Origin: Pirellulales bacterium
GTDB lineage: Bacteria; Planctomycetota; Planctomycetia; Pirellulales; JAEUIK01
Assembly (NCBI GenBank): GCA_019694455.1
Contig: JAIBBY010000020.1
Coordinates: 18,380-82,379, forward strand
DNA length: 64,000 nt
Reading direction: 5' to 3'
Below, piece by piece: positions 1 to 9,065 of the stretch (position 1 is the first letter of the stretch; each line of letters starts with the position of its first letter). The notes under the pieces were generated by a model. It searched no databases. It was given only the letters and a program-made list of their open reading frames with translations, and was not told where the DNA came from. A program made the position numbers and the translations under genes.

Positions 1-44
1 GCCGAAACGCTAAAATCCGCAATCGCCCAGGGAGGAGAAAGATT

Positions 45-971
45 GTGGATACCGAAACTCAACGTGCCGAACTCATCGCCTCGTTGCGCTGGAAGAAGAT
101 TCGCGTTCTCGACGATGGATTCGTCGCGCTGGTCGATGTCATGGGAGACGATCGCGCCGTGGTCGACGCAGCGCGGGTCAGCTATGGCGCCGGCACGCGC
201 AAGGTTTCGGACGATCGCGGCCTCATCCGCTATCTCTTGCGCCATCGGCACACCACCCCCTTTGAAATGGCCGAAATCAAGCTGCTGGTGCGCGTGCCGA
301 TGGACACATGGCGACAGTGGATCCGCCACCGCTCGGCCAGCGTGAACGAATACTCCACCCGCTACTCCATTGCGATCGACGCCGCCCAGCACACCCCGGC
401 CGACGAGTGGCGCTTTCAATCCGCCTCCAATCGGCAGGGGAGCGAGGGGTTCATGCCCGCCGAGGTCGGCCGGCAGCTTTCCGACGCCGAGCGCGATTTT
501 CAGGCCACCGCCCGACGCGTGTACGAAGAACGCCTTGAGGCGGGCGTGGCCCGCGAGCAGGCCCGCAAGGATTTGCCGCTTGCCACTTACACCGAGGCGT
601 ACTGGAAGATCGACCTGCACAATCTGCTGCACTTTCTTTCGCTGCGGATGGATTCGCACGCGCAATGGGAGATTCGTCAATACGCCTGCGCCATTGGCGA
701 GCAGATCGTGGCGCCGCTCTTTCCGCTCGTGTGGGAGGCTTTTGTCGACTACCGCATGAACGGCCTGTTTCTCACTCGGCTCGATCAAGAGGTTGTCGCG
801 CGCCTCGTGCGGCGATTGCGCGCCGAGCAGCGCGTGGCCGCGACGGAAGAAGATTTTCTGGCCGTGCAGGACGAATCGTGGCGCGCGCACGCCAAGAACC
901 GAGAACGCGATGAATGCCGCGCCAAGCTTGCGCGATTGGGACTCTTGGAAGCCATTGAGGAGGACGAATGA
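45..971 (+). CDS. thyX: Flavin-dependent thymidylate synthase ThyX
   Basis: Makes dTMP from dUMP using methylene-tetrahydrofolate, with FAD and NADPH as reductant; cytosolic DNA-precursor synthesis. The 308-residue product carries the ThyX signature RHRSASVNEYSTRYS at residues 94-108, matching RHRxxSxNExSxR, and the upstream RHRHTTPFE segment (about 67-75) is also typical. At 308 residues it is longer than the common 220-250, and the extra length lies in the C-terminal helical part. GTG start chosen because GGAGGAG sits 7-8 nt upstream; a TTG two bases earlier is out of frame. It overlaps the next gene by an ATGA start-stop, so the two are probably co-translated. The family assignment is secure. 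Confidence 0.96.
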   Translation: MDTETQRAELIASLRWKKIRVLDDGFVALVDVMGDDRAVVDAARVSYGAGTRKVSDDRGLIRYLLRHRHTTPFEMAEIKLLVRVPMDTWRQWIRHRSASVNEYSTRYSIAIDAAQHTPADEWRFQSASNRQGSEGFMPAEVGRQLSDAERDFQATARRVYEERLEAGVAREQARKDLPLATYTEAYWKIDLHNLLHFLSLRMDSHAQWEIRQYACAIGEQIVAPLFPLVWEAFVDYRMNGLFLTRLDQEVVARLVRRLRAEQRVAATEEDFLAVQDESWRAHAKNRERDECRAKLARLGLLEAIEEDE

Positions 972-1357
972 CCGCCGAAGCCACCCTGATGAACCTCACC
1001 CACGCGCTGCTCGACTCGATCACCGCTGGCGACTGGACCACTTACTCCAAGTTGTGCGATCCGGGGCTCACCTGCTTCGAACCCGAAGCCAATGGCCACC
1101 TGGTCGAGGGGATGCCGTTTCACCAGTTCTATTTCGATCTCGGCGCCTCGCGCGGACCCAAGAACATCACCCTCGCCGCGCCCCAGGTGCGCATCATGGG
1201 AGACGCCGCGCTAGTCACCTACACCCGGCTCATTCAGCAACTCGACGGCAATGGCCAACCGGTCACGCTGGCCTACAACGAAACCCGCATCTGGCACAAT
1301 CAAAATGGCGAATGGAAGCACGTTCACTTCCATCGCAGCAGCCCCAGCGGCGACTGA
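968..1357 (+). CDS. NTF2-like protein of the CaMKII-association-domain/DUF4440 type
   Basis: A 129-residue single-domain protein. The pattern of an N-terminal helix, then FEPEANGHLVEGMPFHQFY, then strands ending in ETRIWHNQNGEWKHVHFHRS is that of the cone-shaped NTF2 fold as in CaMKII association-domain proteins. No catalytic residues can be assigned with confidence; bacterial members are usually small ligand-binding or oligomerising proteins. Its ATG overlaps the thyX stop codon (ATGA), so it is the second gene of a two-gene unit. The link with thymidylate synthesis is positional only. A hairpin-rich repeat follows directly. Confidence 0.8.
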   Translation: MTAEATLMNLTHALLDSITAGDWTTYSKLCDPGLTCFEPEANGHLVEGMPFHQFYFDLGASRGPKNITLAAPQVRIMGDAALVTYTRLIQQLDGNGQPVTLAYNETRIWHNQNGEWKHVHFHRSSPSGD

Positions 1358-1363
1358 CAGCCT

Positions 1364-1493
1364 GGGGAAGAAAACCGTCGTGGCATTCTTCCCTCTCGCC
1401 GCGAGCGCAGCTACGCTGCCGCGGCACGCAACATCACGACCCATGTCGCGATCTTGCGAATTGCTGCCTGCAATTCGCGCAGCCCGGCGAATA
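1364..1493 (+). repeat. Modular hairpin repeat, copy A (REP/BIME-like)
   Basis: The first 62 bp (1364-1425) match the reverse complement of 24771-24832 with 7 mismatches by eye. They begin with a hairpin whose arms are GGGAAGAA and TTCTTCCC, followed by a short CTCG/CGAG hairpin and a GC-rich palindrome. A 15-mer, GCAGCCCGGCGAATA at 1479-1493, is also shared exactly with the other copy (reverse complement of 24754-24768). Here the two shared modules are separated by about 53 bp containing a perfect 9-bp-stem hairpin (1456-1464 with 1470-1478, loop TGCCT). It lies between two convergent genes, so it could also act as a terminator or RNA 3' end. Confidence 0.75.
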
Positions 1494-1506
1494 GACTCCC
1501 GGTCTG

Positions 1507-2130
1507 CTAACCGTTGGCGTGGGTCTGCCACTGACGCATCGCCTCGGCGACCGCTCGCGAATTCTCATCCCCCAGCGACTCTAGCGCCGCGCGCACCCGC
1601 TGCTGCCGATCGGGCGGTTGATTCTGGCTCAGTTTCCACTTCGCCTCTACCCGGCTGATTTCCAATCGCAGTCCAACAATTTGCGCGGCCAATTTTTTGG
1701 CAAACTCGGTTCCGGCATCAAACTGCCAGCCGTCGGCGCCCTCGTACTGTAGGACAGCATCACCAACAATCGACAGTAATTCGTCTGGGTTGTGCAGCCA
1801 GGTGATGCGGCCATAGACATGCGCCGCCAGATAGTTCCAAGTCGGCACCACCGCCTCGGCCTTGTACCAGGCGGGAGAAATGTAGGCGTGCGGGCCGGCG
1901 AAGATCGCCAGCGCTTCTTGCCCCTCCGAATCGCGCCACTGCGGGTTCGCCCGGGCAAGATGCCCAACCAAGGCCCCTTGTTCACCCCAGGTGGAATCGA
2001 GCGCCAGCGGCAAATGAGTGGCGAACGGCGCGCCAGCCGAGGTGGTGACCAGTGTGGCAAAGCTGTGCTGGGCCAGAAACGATTCGATCGTTGGCCGATC
2101 GCATTGCGCGAAAGAACCTGGCACATACAT
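1507..2130 (-). CDS. paiB: PaiB-family FMN-binding negative transcriptional regulator
   Basis: PaiB proteins have a split-barrel FMN-binding fold; in Bacillus PaiB represses sporulation and protease genes, and elsewhere the role is unclear. The start MYVPGSFAQCDRPTIESFL and the following FATLVTTSAGAPFATHLPL are diagnostic, as is the WNYLAAHVYGRITWL block near the middle. An upstream in-frame GTG would add 16 residues, but the family nearly always begins at MYxP, so the internal ATG is used (207 residues, the usual length). No obvious Shine-Dalgarno sequence precedes it. It is convergent with the NTF2-like gene and followed, in the same direction upstream, by fur. Confidence 0.9.
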   Translation of the reverse strand: MYVPGSFAQCDRPTIESFLAQHSFATLVTTSAGAPFATHLPLALDSTWGEQGALVGHLARANPQWRDSEGQEALAIFAGPHAYISPAWYKAEAVVPTWNYLAAHVYGRITWLHNPDELLSIVGDAVLQYEGADGWQFDAGTEFAKKLAAQIVGLRLEISRVEAKWKLSQNQPPDRQQRVRAALESLGDENSRAVAEAMRQWQTHANG

Positions 2131-2211
2131 GGCGGTTTCACCGGCAGGGTAGGGGAGGAGGGCAGGCAATTGAGACACGCCGCCGCGCCATCCGGTTCGT
2201 TCGCGCCGGCG

Positions 2212-2715
2212 CTAAATCAGGTCGACCTTGCGCGGGGCCCGCTTCTTTCGGCCGCAATCGCCGCAAACACCGGTCACCAGCACACGATGGCCCAAGAATC
2301 GAAATCCATGTTCGCGGGCGGCGGCCTCGGCGATGTCGTGGATTTCCTCACTGTGAAACTCGACCAGCTTTTCGCACTCTTGGCAGTACAGGTGATCGTG
2401 CTGCGGATAACCGTAGTCGTGCTCGTAGACCGCTCTGCCGGCCAGGCTCATCTTGCGCAAGAGGCCCGCGTCGACCAATTCGGTCAAGGTGCGATAGACG
2501 GTGGGTCGGCTAACCCGTTTGACCCCTAGCGTTCGCTGCAGGATGAGCAGCAAGTCGTCGGCGTCGAAATGATCGTGGCTGGCGAAGATCTGCTCCACGA
2601 TCATTCGCCGCTGCTTGGTGGTCCGCTTGCCACGGCTCTGCAAATACTCCTCGAAGCGCTCCGAGGGAGACAGGGCCACGCGGACTTCTTCGAGGGCGAA
2701 ATGACTCACCGCCAT
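2212..2715 (-). CDS. fur: Fur-family metal-responsive repressor
   Basis: A ferric-uptake-regulator-type DNA-binding protein of 167 residues. The winged helix spans about residues 15-95, with the recognition helix SRPTVYRTL at 69-77. The dimerisation and metal-binding part contains HDHLYCQEC (106-114) and the second cysteine pair CGDC (151-154), the usual structural zinc site, plus His/Glu residues in between. An N-terminal extension of about 15 residues precedes the usual start. The position divergent from ruvA, with a Fur-box-like sequence in the gap, is consistent with autoregulation. Fur, Zur and PerR subfamilies cannot be separated from sequence inspection alone. Confidence 0.92.
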   Translation of the reverse strand: MAVSHFALEEVRVALSPSERFEEYLQSRGKRTTKQRRMIVEQIFASHDHFDADDLLLILQRTLGVKRVSRPTVYRTLTELVDAGLLRKMSLAGRAVYEHDYGYPQHDHLYCQECEKLVEFHSEEIHDIAEAAAREHGFRFLGHRVLVTGVCGDCGRKKRAPRKVDLI

Positions 2716-2788
2716 ATTGAGACGTTTGCGGTCGTTCGTCGCCGCGCCTAAGTGCTTTGTGGAAAGTAAGAAGTATCAAACTTCCAAA

Positions 2789-2803
2789 CTAATAATGATT
2801 CTA
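2789..2803. promoter_or_regulatory. Fur-box-like sequence between fur and ruvA
   Basis: On the minus strand this reads TAGAATCATTATTAG; its core matches 10 of 12 positions of the right part of the classical Fur box (ATAATCATTATC). It lies in an unusually AT-rich patch about 75 bp upstream of fur, where an autoregulatory operator would be expected. The left half of the palindrome is poor, so this is a candidate only. Confidence 0.4.
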
Positions 2804-2933
2804 CTTTGTGGTCATGATTGGACAAGTGCCGCCCCCTGTGCCCGCGACGCAACCTGTTATGATTGCAGCCGTTTACCGCCACGGCGATGCCTCAGCGCCG
2901 CGCAATGATTCCGTCAGCAATGGATGCAAATTT

Positions 2934-3560
2934 GTGATTACCAAGATCTCTGGCCGACTGGCCGATCTCTCGGACGAGGTGGCCACGCTCGCCATTGGCG
3001 CCTTTGAATATGAGGTGCTGATCCCCGAGTTCACCCGCCGCCACCTGCAGCAAGAAGTCGGCCGCGACGTCAGCCTGCACACGATCGAGTATCTCGACGG
3101 CAATCCCATGCAGGGGCGCGTGGTGCCGCGGATGATCGGCTTTCTCAGCGAAGCCGAACGCGATTTCTTCGAGTTGTTCTGCTCAGTCGATGGCGTGGGC
3201 GTGAAAAAAGCGCTCCGCGCCATGGTCCGACCGGTGCGCGAAGTGGCCGAGGCCATCGAAGAGCAGGATGTGAAGGGGCTATCGGCCTTGCCGGGCGTGG
3301 GACCAGCCACCGCCGAGCGCATCGTCGCCAAGCTCCGTCGCAAGGTTCCCAAGTTCGCTTTGATGGCCGCGCGCGAGACGCCGCACGAGGCCGACGTGCA
3401 GCACGATGTGGTTGCGGAGACGTTTAACGTGTTGCGGCAACTCGGCCATTCCGATTCCGACGCGCGCCGCCTGCTCGATAAGGCCTTGGCCGCCAAGAAA
3501 AAGTACAAGGATGTGCAGGACTTGTTGCAGGCCATCTATCAGCAAACCCATCAAGACTGA
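2934..3560 (+). CDS. ruvA: Holliday junction branch-migration protein RuvA
   Basis: RuvA tetramers bind Holliday junctions and load the RuvB motor during recombinational repair. GTG is chosen as start because it gives the canonical N-terminus (V/M)ITKISGRL and 208 residues, the normal size; the open frame extends further upstream without homology. Domain I is the OB fold (1-65). Domain II holds two helix-hairpin-helix motifs, seen as [13 protein letters not shown] and [16 protein letters not shown]. The C-terminal UBA-like domain (about 160-205) ends in [25 protein letters not shown] extended -10 element lies at 2855-2863. ruvB and ruvC are not adjacent. Confidence 0.95.
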   Translation: MITKISGRLADLSDEVATLAIGAFEYEVLIPEFTRRHLQQEVGRDVSLHTIEYLDGNPMQGRVVPRMIGFLSEAERDFFELFCSVDGVGVKKALRAMVRPVREVAEAIEEQDVKGLSALPGVGPATAERIVAKLRRKVPKFALMAARETPHEADVQHDVVAETFNVLRQLGHSDSDARRLLDKALAAKKKYKDVQDLLQAIYQQTHQD

Positions 3561-3694
3561 GCGGTGCCGCCGGGCTGACGATGCGAAACGCCTCCCCATT
3601 TGCTACACTTTGCCGCACGGACGCCCGCTGGGGCCGTTCCCGCGGCCGATCCGTTGTCAGGTCTTCGTAACGCTGTTCGCAGAGGTATCTGATC

Positions 3695-4243
3695 GTGACC
3701 AACAAACTGCTCGTCTTCGCGTTCATTGGCCTGACCTTCTTTTGTTGGGGCGCCTACGGCCCCGTGTTGCACCGCGGTCAGATGGCGATGGGACACAGCC
3801 GCTATCGTCCGCTCATCTGCGTTGGTCTGGCTTATTTCGCCATCGCCGTGATTGTGCCGATTGTGATGCTCAATCTGTACGGCGAAAAAGGAACCTGGAA
3901 CGCCGCGGGCATCATCTGGAGTCTGGCGGGAGGCAGCCTCGGCGCGATCGGGGCGCTGGGCATCATCTTGGCCTTCACCTATGGCGGCAAGCCGTCGTAT
4001 GTCATGCCGCTGGTGTTTGGCTTTGCCCCGATCATCAACGCCTTCTTCACCATTGGCATCAATCGCGCTTATCGCGAGATGAGCCCCACGCTGCTCGGCG
4101 GCATGATGGCCGGCATCATCATGGTGGCTATTGGCGGCTTTCTGGTCCTCTTCTGCGCCAACCGCGCGCAGACGCCGCACGCGCCGCCGGCGCAACAGAG
4201 TCACGCCGGTTATGGCGGTGGCGGCGGCGATCTGTCGTCGTAG
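3695..4243 (+). CDS. Polytopic membrane protein resembling a half-size EamA/DMT transporter
   Basis: A 182-residue protein with about five hydrophobic segments (residues 5-22, 42-60, 68-92, 102-120 and 130-152) and a Gly/Ala-rich cytoplasmic tail. The pattern FFCWGAYGPVLHRGQ, the duplicated-looking glycine-rich helices and the length recall one EamA repeat of drug/metabolite transporters, but no signature was strong enough to name a substrate. Starts at GTG with a weak GAGG upstream. It stands alone between ruvA and the convergent que genes. Membrane location is well supported; function is not. Confidence 0.75.
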   Translation: MTNKLLVFAFIGLTFFCWGAYGPVLHRGQMAMGHSRYRPLICVGLAYFAIAVIVPIVMLNLYGEKGTWNAAGIIWSLAGGSLGAIGALGIILAFTYGGKPSYVMPLVFGFAPIINAFFTIGINRAYREMSPTLLGGMMAGIIMVAIGGFLVLFCANRAQTPHAPPAQQSHAGYGGGGGDLSS

Positions 4244-4281
4244 CAGCGCGGAACGGAAATCGCGGTGACAGCCACGCTCGC

Positions 4282-4971
4282 TCAGGTGCCGCGCGCCAGG
4301 CCATACCATTCGATCTGCCGCCGCGGACAATAGCGGTATCCCCGATCCTGGCAATACCGCTCAATCCACTCGCTGCGCGAGGCCAACTCTTCGGCGGTCG
4401 TGCCCTGCGGCATGAGCAGCACCCGGTCGCGATCAAATTCTCCCAGTTCGTTGAGATACGCCTCGACCCGCTCCAAATCGTCGCGCGTGTCGATGACGAA
4501 CTTGAGCTGATGCGGATAGTCGCGCATCAATCGCGCGATCACCGCCGGCGCGTGCCGCCGCGTCTCGTGCAGGGCGTGCCAGCGTGGATGCTCTTCCGCG
4601 CTCGGCGCCGAACCTGCCAGTTTGGGGCTGATCGACATCAAGTCGCACGCCACCGGCTGGTCTTGGGTGCCGGCCGTCTCGATCGTGATGTGCCAGCCCG
4701 CTTGGCGCAACTCATGCGTCAACGGCGCGATGGCGTCGAAGATCATCGGCTCTCCACCGGTCAGCACCACATGCCGGCAGGCGTCGAATTGACGGACGCC
4801 ATCCACAATCTCGGCCACGCTCATTTCCGCGCCCTCGGGCCGCCAAGAGGCGTAGGGCGTGTCGCAAAACCAGCAGCGCAAGTTGCAGCCGCTCAAGCGA
4901 ACAAAGACGCTCTCTTGGCCCGTGAGCAGCCCTTCCCCTTGACGAGAATGAAAGATCTCGGCGATCTTCAC
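4282..4971 (-). CDS. queE: 7-carboxy-7-deazaguanine synthase QueE
   Basis: Radical-SAM enzyme that converts 6-carboxytetrahydropterin to 7-carboxy-7-deazaguanine, the second-last stage before preQ0 in queuosine synthesis. The cluster motif CNLRCWFC occupies residues 29-36 with cysteines at 29, 33 and 36, preceded by the substrate segment IFHSRQGEG and followed by DTPYASW. The glycine motif is LTGGEP, and KLAGSAP is also typical. The start is a GTG whose first four bases, GTGA, overlap the queC stop, giving 229 residues, normal for the family. The open frame reads further upstream, but only in a queC shadow. Confidence 0.95.
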   Translation of the reverse strand: MKIAEIFHSRQGEGLLTGQESVFVRLSGCNLRCWFCDTPYASWRPEGAEMSVAEIVDGVRQFDACRHVVLTGGEPMIFDAIAPLTHELRQAGWHITIETAGTQDQPVACDLMSISPKLAGSAPSAEEHPRWHALHETRRHAPAVIARLMRDYPHQLKFVIDTRDDLERVEAYLNELGEFDRDRVLLMPQGTTAEELASRSEWIERYCQDRGYRYCPRRQIEWYGLARGT

Positions 4972-5672
4972 GGCGCGCTCGGCACGGATTGATACTCGAT
5001 CGGATCGGTCAGCCCCGCGTCGGCGAACCCCTTGAGCCGCAGTCGGCAAGCATCGCACTGTCCGCACGAGCGACCCCTGGCGTCGGGATCGTAGCAGGTG
5101 AACGTCAGCGAGTAATCGACCCCCAGCGATGCGCCGCGGCGAATGATCTCGGCCTTGGTCAATTCGATCAGCGGCGCGTGAATTCGAAACGGCGCGCTCC
5201 CCTCGACCCCTGCCTTGGTCGCCAGGTTCGCCAGCCGCTCGAACGCCTCGATAAACGCGGGTCGACAATCGGGATAGCCGCTGTAGTCCACCGCGTTCAC
5301 TCCCACAAACAGGTCGGCCGCTCCGCACGTCTCCGCCAATCCCAAGGCCAGCGAAAGCAAAATCGTGTTCCGCGCCGGCACATAGGTGATTGGGATGCCG
5401 CTCGACATTTCGGCCTCGCTGCGCCCCTTGGGCACCGCGATCTCAGCCGTCAACGCGCTGGCCCCAAACGCGCGCAGATCGAGTCGCTCGATCAAGTGCC
5501 GCTGCACCCCCAGCGCCTGCGCCACTCGCCGCGCGGCCTCCAGTTCAAACTGGTGTCGTTGACCATAGTCGACCGACAACGCGACCAGCGCATAGCCTTC
5601 CGCCTTGGCAATGGCGCCGGTGGTGGCCGAATCGAGCCCGCCAGACAGTAATAGGACCGCCCTTTTCGTCAT
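4968..5672 (-). CDS. queC: 7-cyano-7-deazaguanine (preQ0) synthase QueC
   Basis: ATP-dependent enzyme turning 7-carboxy-7-deazaguanine into preQ0. The PP-loop SGGLDS lies at residues 10-15 and VDYGQRHQ follows at the expected distance. The C-terminal zinc-binding cysteines are in TFTCYDP and CGQCDAC. The start ATG giving [15 protein letters not shown] is preferred over an upstream ATG because it gives the standard 234-residue protein. It is the first gene of a queC-queE unit with translational overlap and is divergent from queF with only 17 bp between start codons, so their promoters must overlap or lie inside the neighbouring coding sequence. Confidence 0.95.
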   Translation of the reverse strand: MTKRAVLLLSGGLDSATTGAIAKAEGYALVALSVDYGQRHQFELEAARRVAQALGVQRHLIERLDLRAFGASALTAEIAVPKGRSEAEMSSGIPITYVPARNTILLSLALGLAETCGAADLFVGVNAVDYSGYPDCRPAFIEAFERLANLATKAGVEGSAPFRIHAPLIELTKAEIIRRGASLGVDYSLTFTCYDPDARGRSCGQCDACRLRLKGFADAGLTDPIEYQSVPSAP

Positions 5673-5689
5673 GAACCCATGATGACACA

Positions 5690-6091
5690 ATGATTTCTGA
5701 AGCAAAAGGACGCCTGCCGGAGACGCTTGCCTTGGCCAAAAACTATCGGGCGATGCTGGAAACTTTCGACAATCAGTTTCCAGGCCGCGACTACACCATT
5801 GAGATCACCTGCCCCGAATTCACGTCGGTGTGCCCCAAGACCGGTCAGCCCGACTTTGGTACGCTCACTTTCACCTACATCCCCGACAAGAAGTGCGTGG
5901 AGCTCAAGAGCCTCAAGCTCTATTTGCAGCAGTTTCGCAACGACGGCATCTTTTACGAGAACGTCACCAATTCCATTCTCGATGATCTCGTCGCCGCGCT
6001 CGCCCCGCGCGAGTTGACGCTGGTGGCCGCCTTCACCCCGCGTGGCGGCATCTCCACGCGTGTGGTCGCGCGCCATCAGGCGTCGCGGTAG
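5690..6091 (+). CDS. queF: NADPH-dependent preQ0 reductase QueF (short type)
   Basis: Reduces the nitrile preQ0 to preQ1, the base inserted into tRNA by Tgt. The 133-residue protein has the thioimide-forming cysteine at Cys48 in [12 protein letters not shown], the proton-donor Asp55, and the QueF motif ELKSLKLY at 71-78. This is the unimodular YkvM-like form. Together with QueE and QueC it covers the pathway except QueD and the GTP cyclohydrolase step. The last 16 bp overlap the end of the convergent aminotransferase gene. No preQ1 riboswitch could be recognised, and the 17-bp divergent gap leaves no room for one. Confidence 0.95.
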   Translation: MISEAKGRLPETLALAKNYRAMLETFDNQFPGRDYTIEITCPEFTSVCPKTGQPDFGTLTFTYIPDKKCVELKSLKLYLQQFRNDGIFYENVTNSILDDLVAALAPRELTLVAAFTPRGGISTRVVARHQASR

Positions 6092-7476
6092 CGCCGCGCC
6101 ACCTCGCCAAACAACTGGTGCATCACGTCCAGATACAGCCGCGCGTCGTCCAATTCCATCACCAGCGGCGGGCTGATGCGAATCACCTTGCCCGCCAGCG
6201 GGCCCAATAGATGAATCGCGCGCCCCGTCTGGTCGCCGTGATAACACGCCTCGACGCAGGCCCGGGCCACCTCTTCCGCCGATCGCCCGCCGACCGCCGC
6301 GCACTCGACGCCCCACACCACCCCTTCGCCGCGCACGCGAGCCACGCTATCCAGTTCGGTGAGCCGCGCGAGACCCTGTTCCAGCACCTGCGATAGCGCT
6401 CGCCCATGGGCCAGCACGTCGGTCTGTTCGTACTCGTCTAGGGTGGCCAGCACCGCGGCGCTCGCCAACGGGTTGGCGCTCCAGGTGTCGGACGCGGCCC
6501 CGTAGTGCATCGTGGTGAACAACTCGGCCGGGCCGACCGCCGCGCTCACCGGCACGCCGTTGCCTAGCCCCTTGCCCAGCACCACCACATCGGGCGAAAC
6601 GCCATAGTCGACAAAGGCGAACGCCGATCCGGTGCGGCCAAAGTTGGCCTGCACTTCGTCGAGAATGAACACGATGTCGTGCGCTTCACAGAAATGATCG
6701 AGCAGTTGCAGATATTCCTTTTGCGGATGGTACGATCCTCCGCCCCCCAGATACGGCTCGGTGATGAGCGCGCAGATGCGGCCGCCAAGCTCCTTGCCGA
6801 TTTGTTCCAACTCGTTCGCATACGGCGTCAGATCGATTGGCTTTTTGCGCGCCGCCAGATCGGCGCATTCTTCGCGCGGAAAGCCAATGAATCGCACCCG
6901 CGCGTCGCGCTCTGGATCGGTCTCGCAGCCCGTCACCGCCCCCGCCAAACCCTTCTTGCCGTGAAATCCGCCGCGCGTCGCCAGGATCATGTCCGATCCC
7001 TGGCGCCGTCCAAGCGCCGCCCACAGCGCCTTCTGGATCGCTTCGCTGCCACTGGCCGCCCACAACACCTGTTCCAATCGCTCGCTGCCGGGTTGTTTCT
7101 GCAAGAACGCCACCAATCGTTCGGTGGCCACCGTTTCGATCTCGGTCACGGCGTTGTACGCGTTGAGCGTGACCGCCTGAAAAAAGTCGCCCGTTTGCGG
7201 CATCCGGTCCAGCGCCAGGTAGCTCATCACGCGCCGCCACCAGCGGGTGGGATTATGCCCTAAATTCGCCACCAACACGCCCGACGTGAAGTCGGCCAGC
7301 TTGCGACCCTCGGGGGTCCAGTGGTAGCAACCCGCGCTCTTGGCGATGACCGCCAACGTGGGCGTAAAGGTTCGCAGCGAACGCGGTTCAACGGCGGCCA
7401 AGCGGCGACGAATTTCGTTGGAGCGCGTTTCCCCCGCATGTTCGATGGTGGCGTGCTTTTCGGTGGCTGGTGTCAT
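6076..7476 (-). CDS. Class III (PLP-dependent) aminotransferase
   Basis: A 466-residue fold-type I aminotransferase of the ornithine/acetylornithine/GABA aminotransferase group. Visible elements are the phosphate-binding [12 protein letters not shown] (141-152), RGGFHGKKG (168-176), the PLP-aspartate in [13 protein letters not shown] (Asp273) and the Schiff-base lysine in [11 protein letters not shown] (Lys302). The substrate cannot be told from sequence. It follows the Gfo/Idh/MocA oxidoreductase in the same direction with a 59-bp gap, and such pairs often build amino-sugars or amino-cyclitols by oxidation then transamination; that pathway is inference. Its stop overlaps the queF end. Confidence 0.9.
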   Translation of the reverse strand: MTPATEKHATIEHAGETRSNEIRRRLAAVEPRSLRTFTPTLAVIAKSAGCYHWTPEGRKLADFTSGVLVANLGHNPTRWWRRVMSYLALDRMPQTGDFFQAVTLNAYNAVTEIETVATERLVAFLQKQPGSERLEQVLWAASGSEAIQKALWAALGRRQGSDMILATRGGFHGKKGLAGAVTGCETDPERDARVRFIGFPREECADLAARKKPIDLTPYANELEQIGKELGGRICALITEPYLGGGGSYHPQKEYLQLLDHFCEAHDIVFILDEVQANFGRTGSAFAFVDYGVSPDVVVLGKGLGNGVPVSAAVGPAELFTTMHYGAASDTWSANPLASAAVLATLDEYEQTDVLAHGRALSQVLEQGLARLTELDSVARVRGEGVVWGVECAAVGGRSAEEVARACVEACYHGDQTGRAIHLLGPLAGKVIRISPPLVMELDDARLYLDVMHQLFGEVARRYRDA

Positions 7477-7535
7477 CTATCCTTGGTGGGTTGGAGTGAA
7501 ATCGAAGTACGGAGGTAGCACGATGCGAGTTGGCG

Positions 7536-8840
7536 CTAAACGCGGCCAGGGTACAGCACTTCGGGCTTTTCGCGTCCTGGCGTAAACAGGACCAGCCCTC
7601 CGGCCGCGTGGTTCACATAAGCCACCGCGTTCGGTTCGCCAGCGGCATGCCGCGCCAAGATCGCTTCCATCGCCTGCACGGCTGCCACGGTCTGCCGGTC
7701 GGCGCTCAGGTCGTTGTAGTCGAGCTTTCGCGCGGCGGCCAGCCGCGCATCGCGCTCGCCGCGGGCGCCGCCAAATTCCACCGTCGCCACCTCGCGCGCG
7801 AACCGCTCTAGCACTTCAATGCCGTAGCCGCGCTGCGCCCGCGCTCCCCACGGTTCGACGAATGTGCCGTTGTAATGGTTGTTCATCGTGATCTTGATCT
7901 CGCCGGGCGTGACTCCCTCGATGGTGCACTCGATTCCGCGCTTGCGACTGTGACCGTTCCACACCCCGTTGTCGAAGCGAAACTGCACCTCTTGCTCGAC
8001 ATACCCCGGAAAATTGTCTGGCGTGACCCAACTGGTGTGGATGTCAAAGGCCGCTTCGCGCGGCGGCTTGCCAGGCGGACCATATTCGTAAATCAGCCGA
8101 AGCTGAGTCGAATCCCACGTTGGCCCATCGGCCGGTCCCACCAATCCCCGCTGCCCGGTGCAGGCAACCGATTTCAAGCGACCGCCAAACGTGAAGTCGA
8201 TCAGCTTGATGTAATGCACCGCCACGTACGTGCCCGGGTTGCGGCCAACGATCCACTCCGCGAACTGCGAGCCCGAGATCTGCTTGGGCTCGAGCAGCGA
8301 GCAGTACCCGTTGTTCACATGCGTCAACCGATCGTCCACCACCAAGGTGCGCAATTTTTTGTGATCGGGGTCGAGCAGCTTGTGATACACCACCTTGGCC
8401 AGCACGCGCTTCTCGCGCGCCAACCGCTCCAGTTCGTCCAACTCCGCCAATGACAACACCGATGGCTTCTCGACCAGCAGGTGCTTGCCAGCCGACAGCA
8501 CCGCCTTGGAGATTTCAAAATGCCGTTGATCCGGCGTCGCCACGCAAACCAGGTCGACGTTGCCCGCCGCCAACCGTCCGCCGGCGTCGTCGCCAGTCAG
8601 GTTTTCGAACTGGGCCAATTCTGGCGGGGCGCCGCGGCGAAAAGCCTCGGCCCGAGCGCCGGTTCGCGTGGCGACCGCGGCCAGGTCCACTCGGCAGGCC
8701 CCAAAGGCGGGGTCGTAGATGCCAGCCAGCGCCGACTGCGTGAAAAACGGTCGATAGGTCTCGTCAAAGATCATCCCCAGCCCAACCATGCCGGCGCGCA
8801 AGCGATGAACAGGACAGTTTTGCGATGAGAAGTCGTTCAT
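7536..8840 (-). CDS. Gfo/Idh/MocA-family oxidoreductase
   Basis: Predicted NAD(P)-dependent sugar or cyclitol dehydrogenase of 434 residues. The N-terminal Rossmann segment RAGMVGLGMIFDET is followed by the VDLVCVATPDQRHFEI strand and the lysine motif LLVEKPSVLS typical of the family (EKP). The C-terminal half is the alpha/beta substrate-binding domain. No signal peptide is visible, unlike the second family member further on, so it is probably cytoplasmic. The ATG giving MNDFSSQNC is preferred because upstream in-frame sequence looks non-coding. Likely an operon with the downstream aminotransferase. Substrate unknown. Confidence 0.88.
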   Translation of the reverse strand: MNDFSSQNCPVHRLRAGMVGLGMIFDETYRPFFTQSALAGIYDPAFGACRVDLAAVATRTGARAEAFRRGAPPELAQFENLTGDDAGGRLAAGNVDLVCVATPDQRHFEISKAVLSAGKHLLVEKPSVLSLAELDELERLAREKRVLAKVVYHKLLDPDHKKLRTLVVDDRLTHVNNGYCSLLEPKQISGSQFAEWIVGRNPGTYVAVHYIKLIDFTFGGRLKSVACTGQRGLVGPADGPTWDSTQLRLIYEYGPPGKPPREAAFDIHTSWVTPDNFPGYVEQEVQFRFDNGVWNGHSRKRGIECTIEGVTPGEIKITMNNHYNGTFVEPWGARAQRGYGIEVLERFAREVATVEFGGARGERDARLAAARKLDYNDLSADRQTVAAVQAMEAILARHAAGEPNAVAYVNHAAGGLVLFTPGREKPEVLYPGRV

Positions 8841-9065
8841 GAAGAACAATCGTAGCGATTGCCGCCTCATCATTCGAGCGACACCCCACGCGGCATTTGC
8901 CGCCAATGGCGCAGCTAGCGAGTCGCCAATCGCCCAATTCGCCAATTTGGTGTGAAGTGCATTCGCTTCGTAACCGAAAAAAGTGGTGAAATGCGCAATT
9001 GCCCGCTGGGGGAGCGGCTGTCTAAAATTGGCGGTCGTAGGGTCTTCAGGGTAGGCTTTTGTTGG

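Noticed and set aside
5673..5689. preQ1 riboswitch before queF or queC
   Set aside because: The gap is 17 bp, too short, and no matching pseudoknot sequence was seen in the adjoining coding ends.
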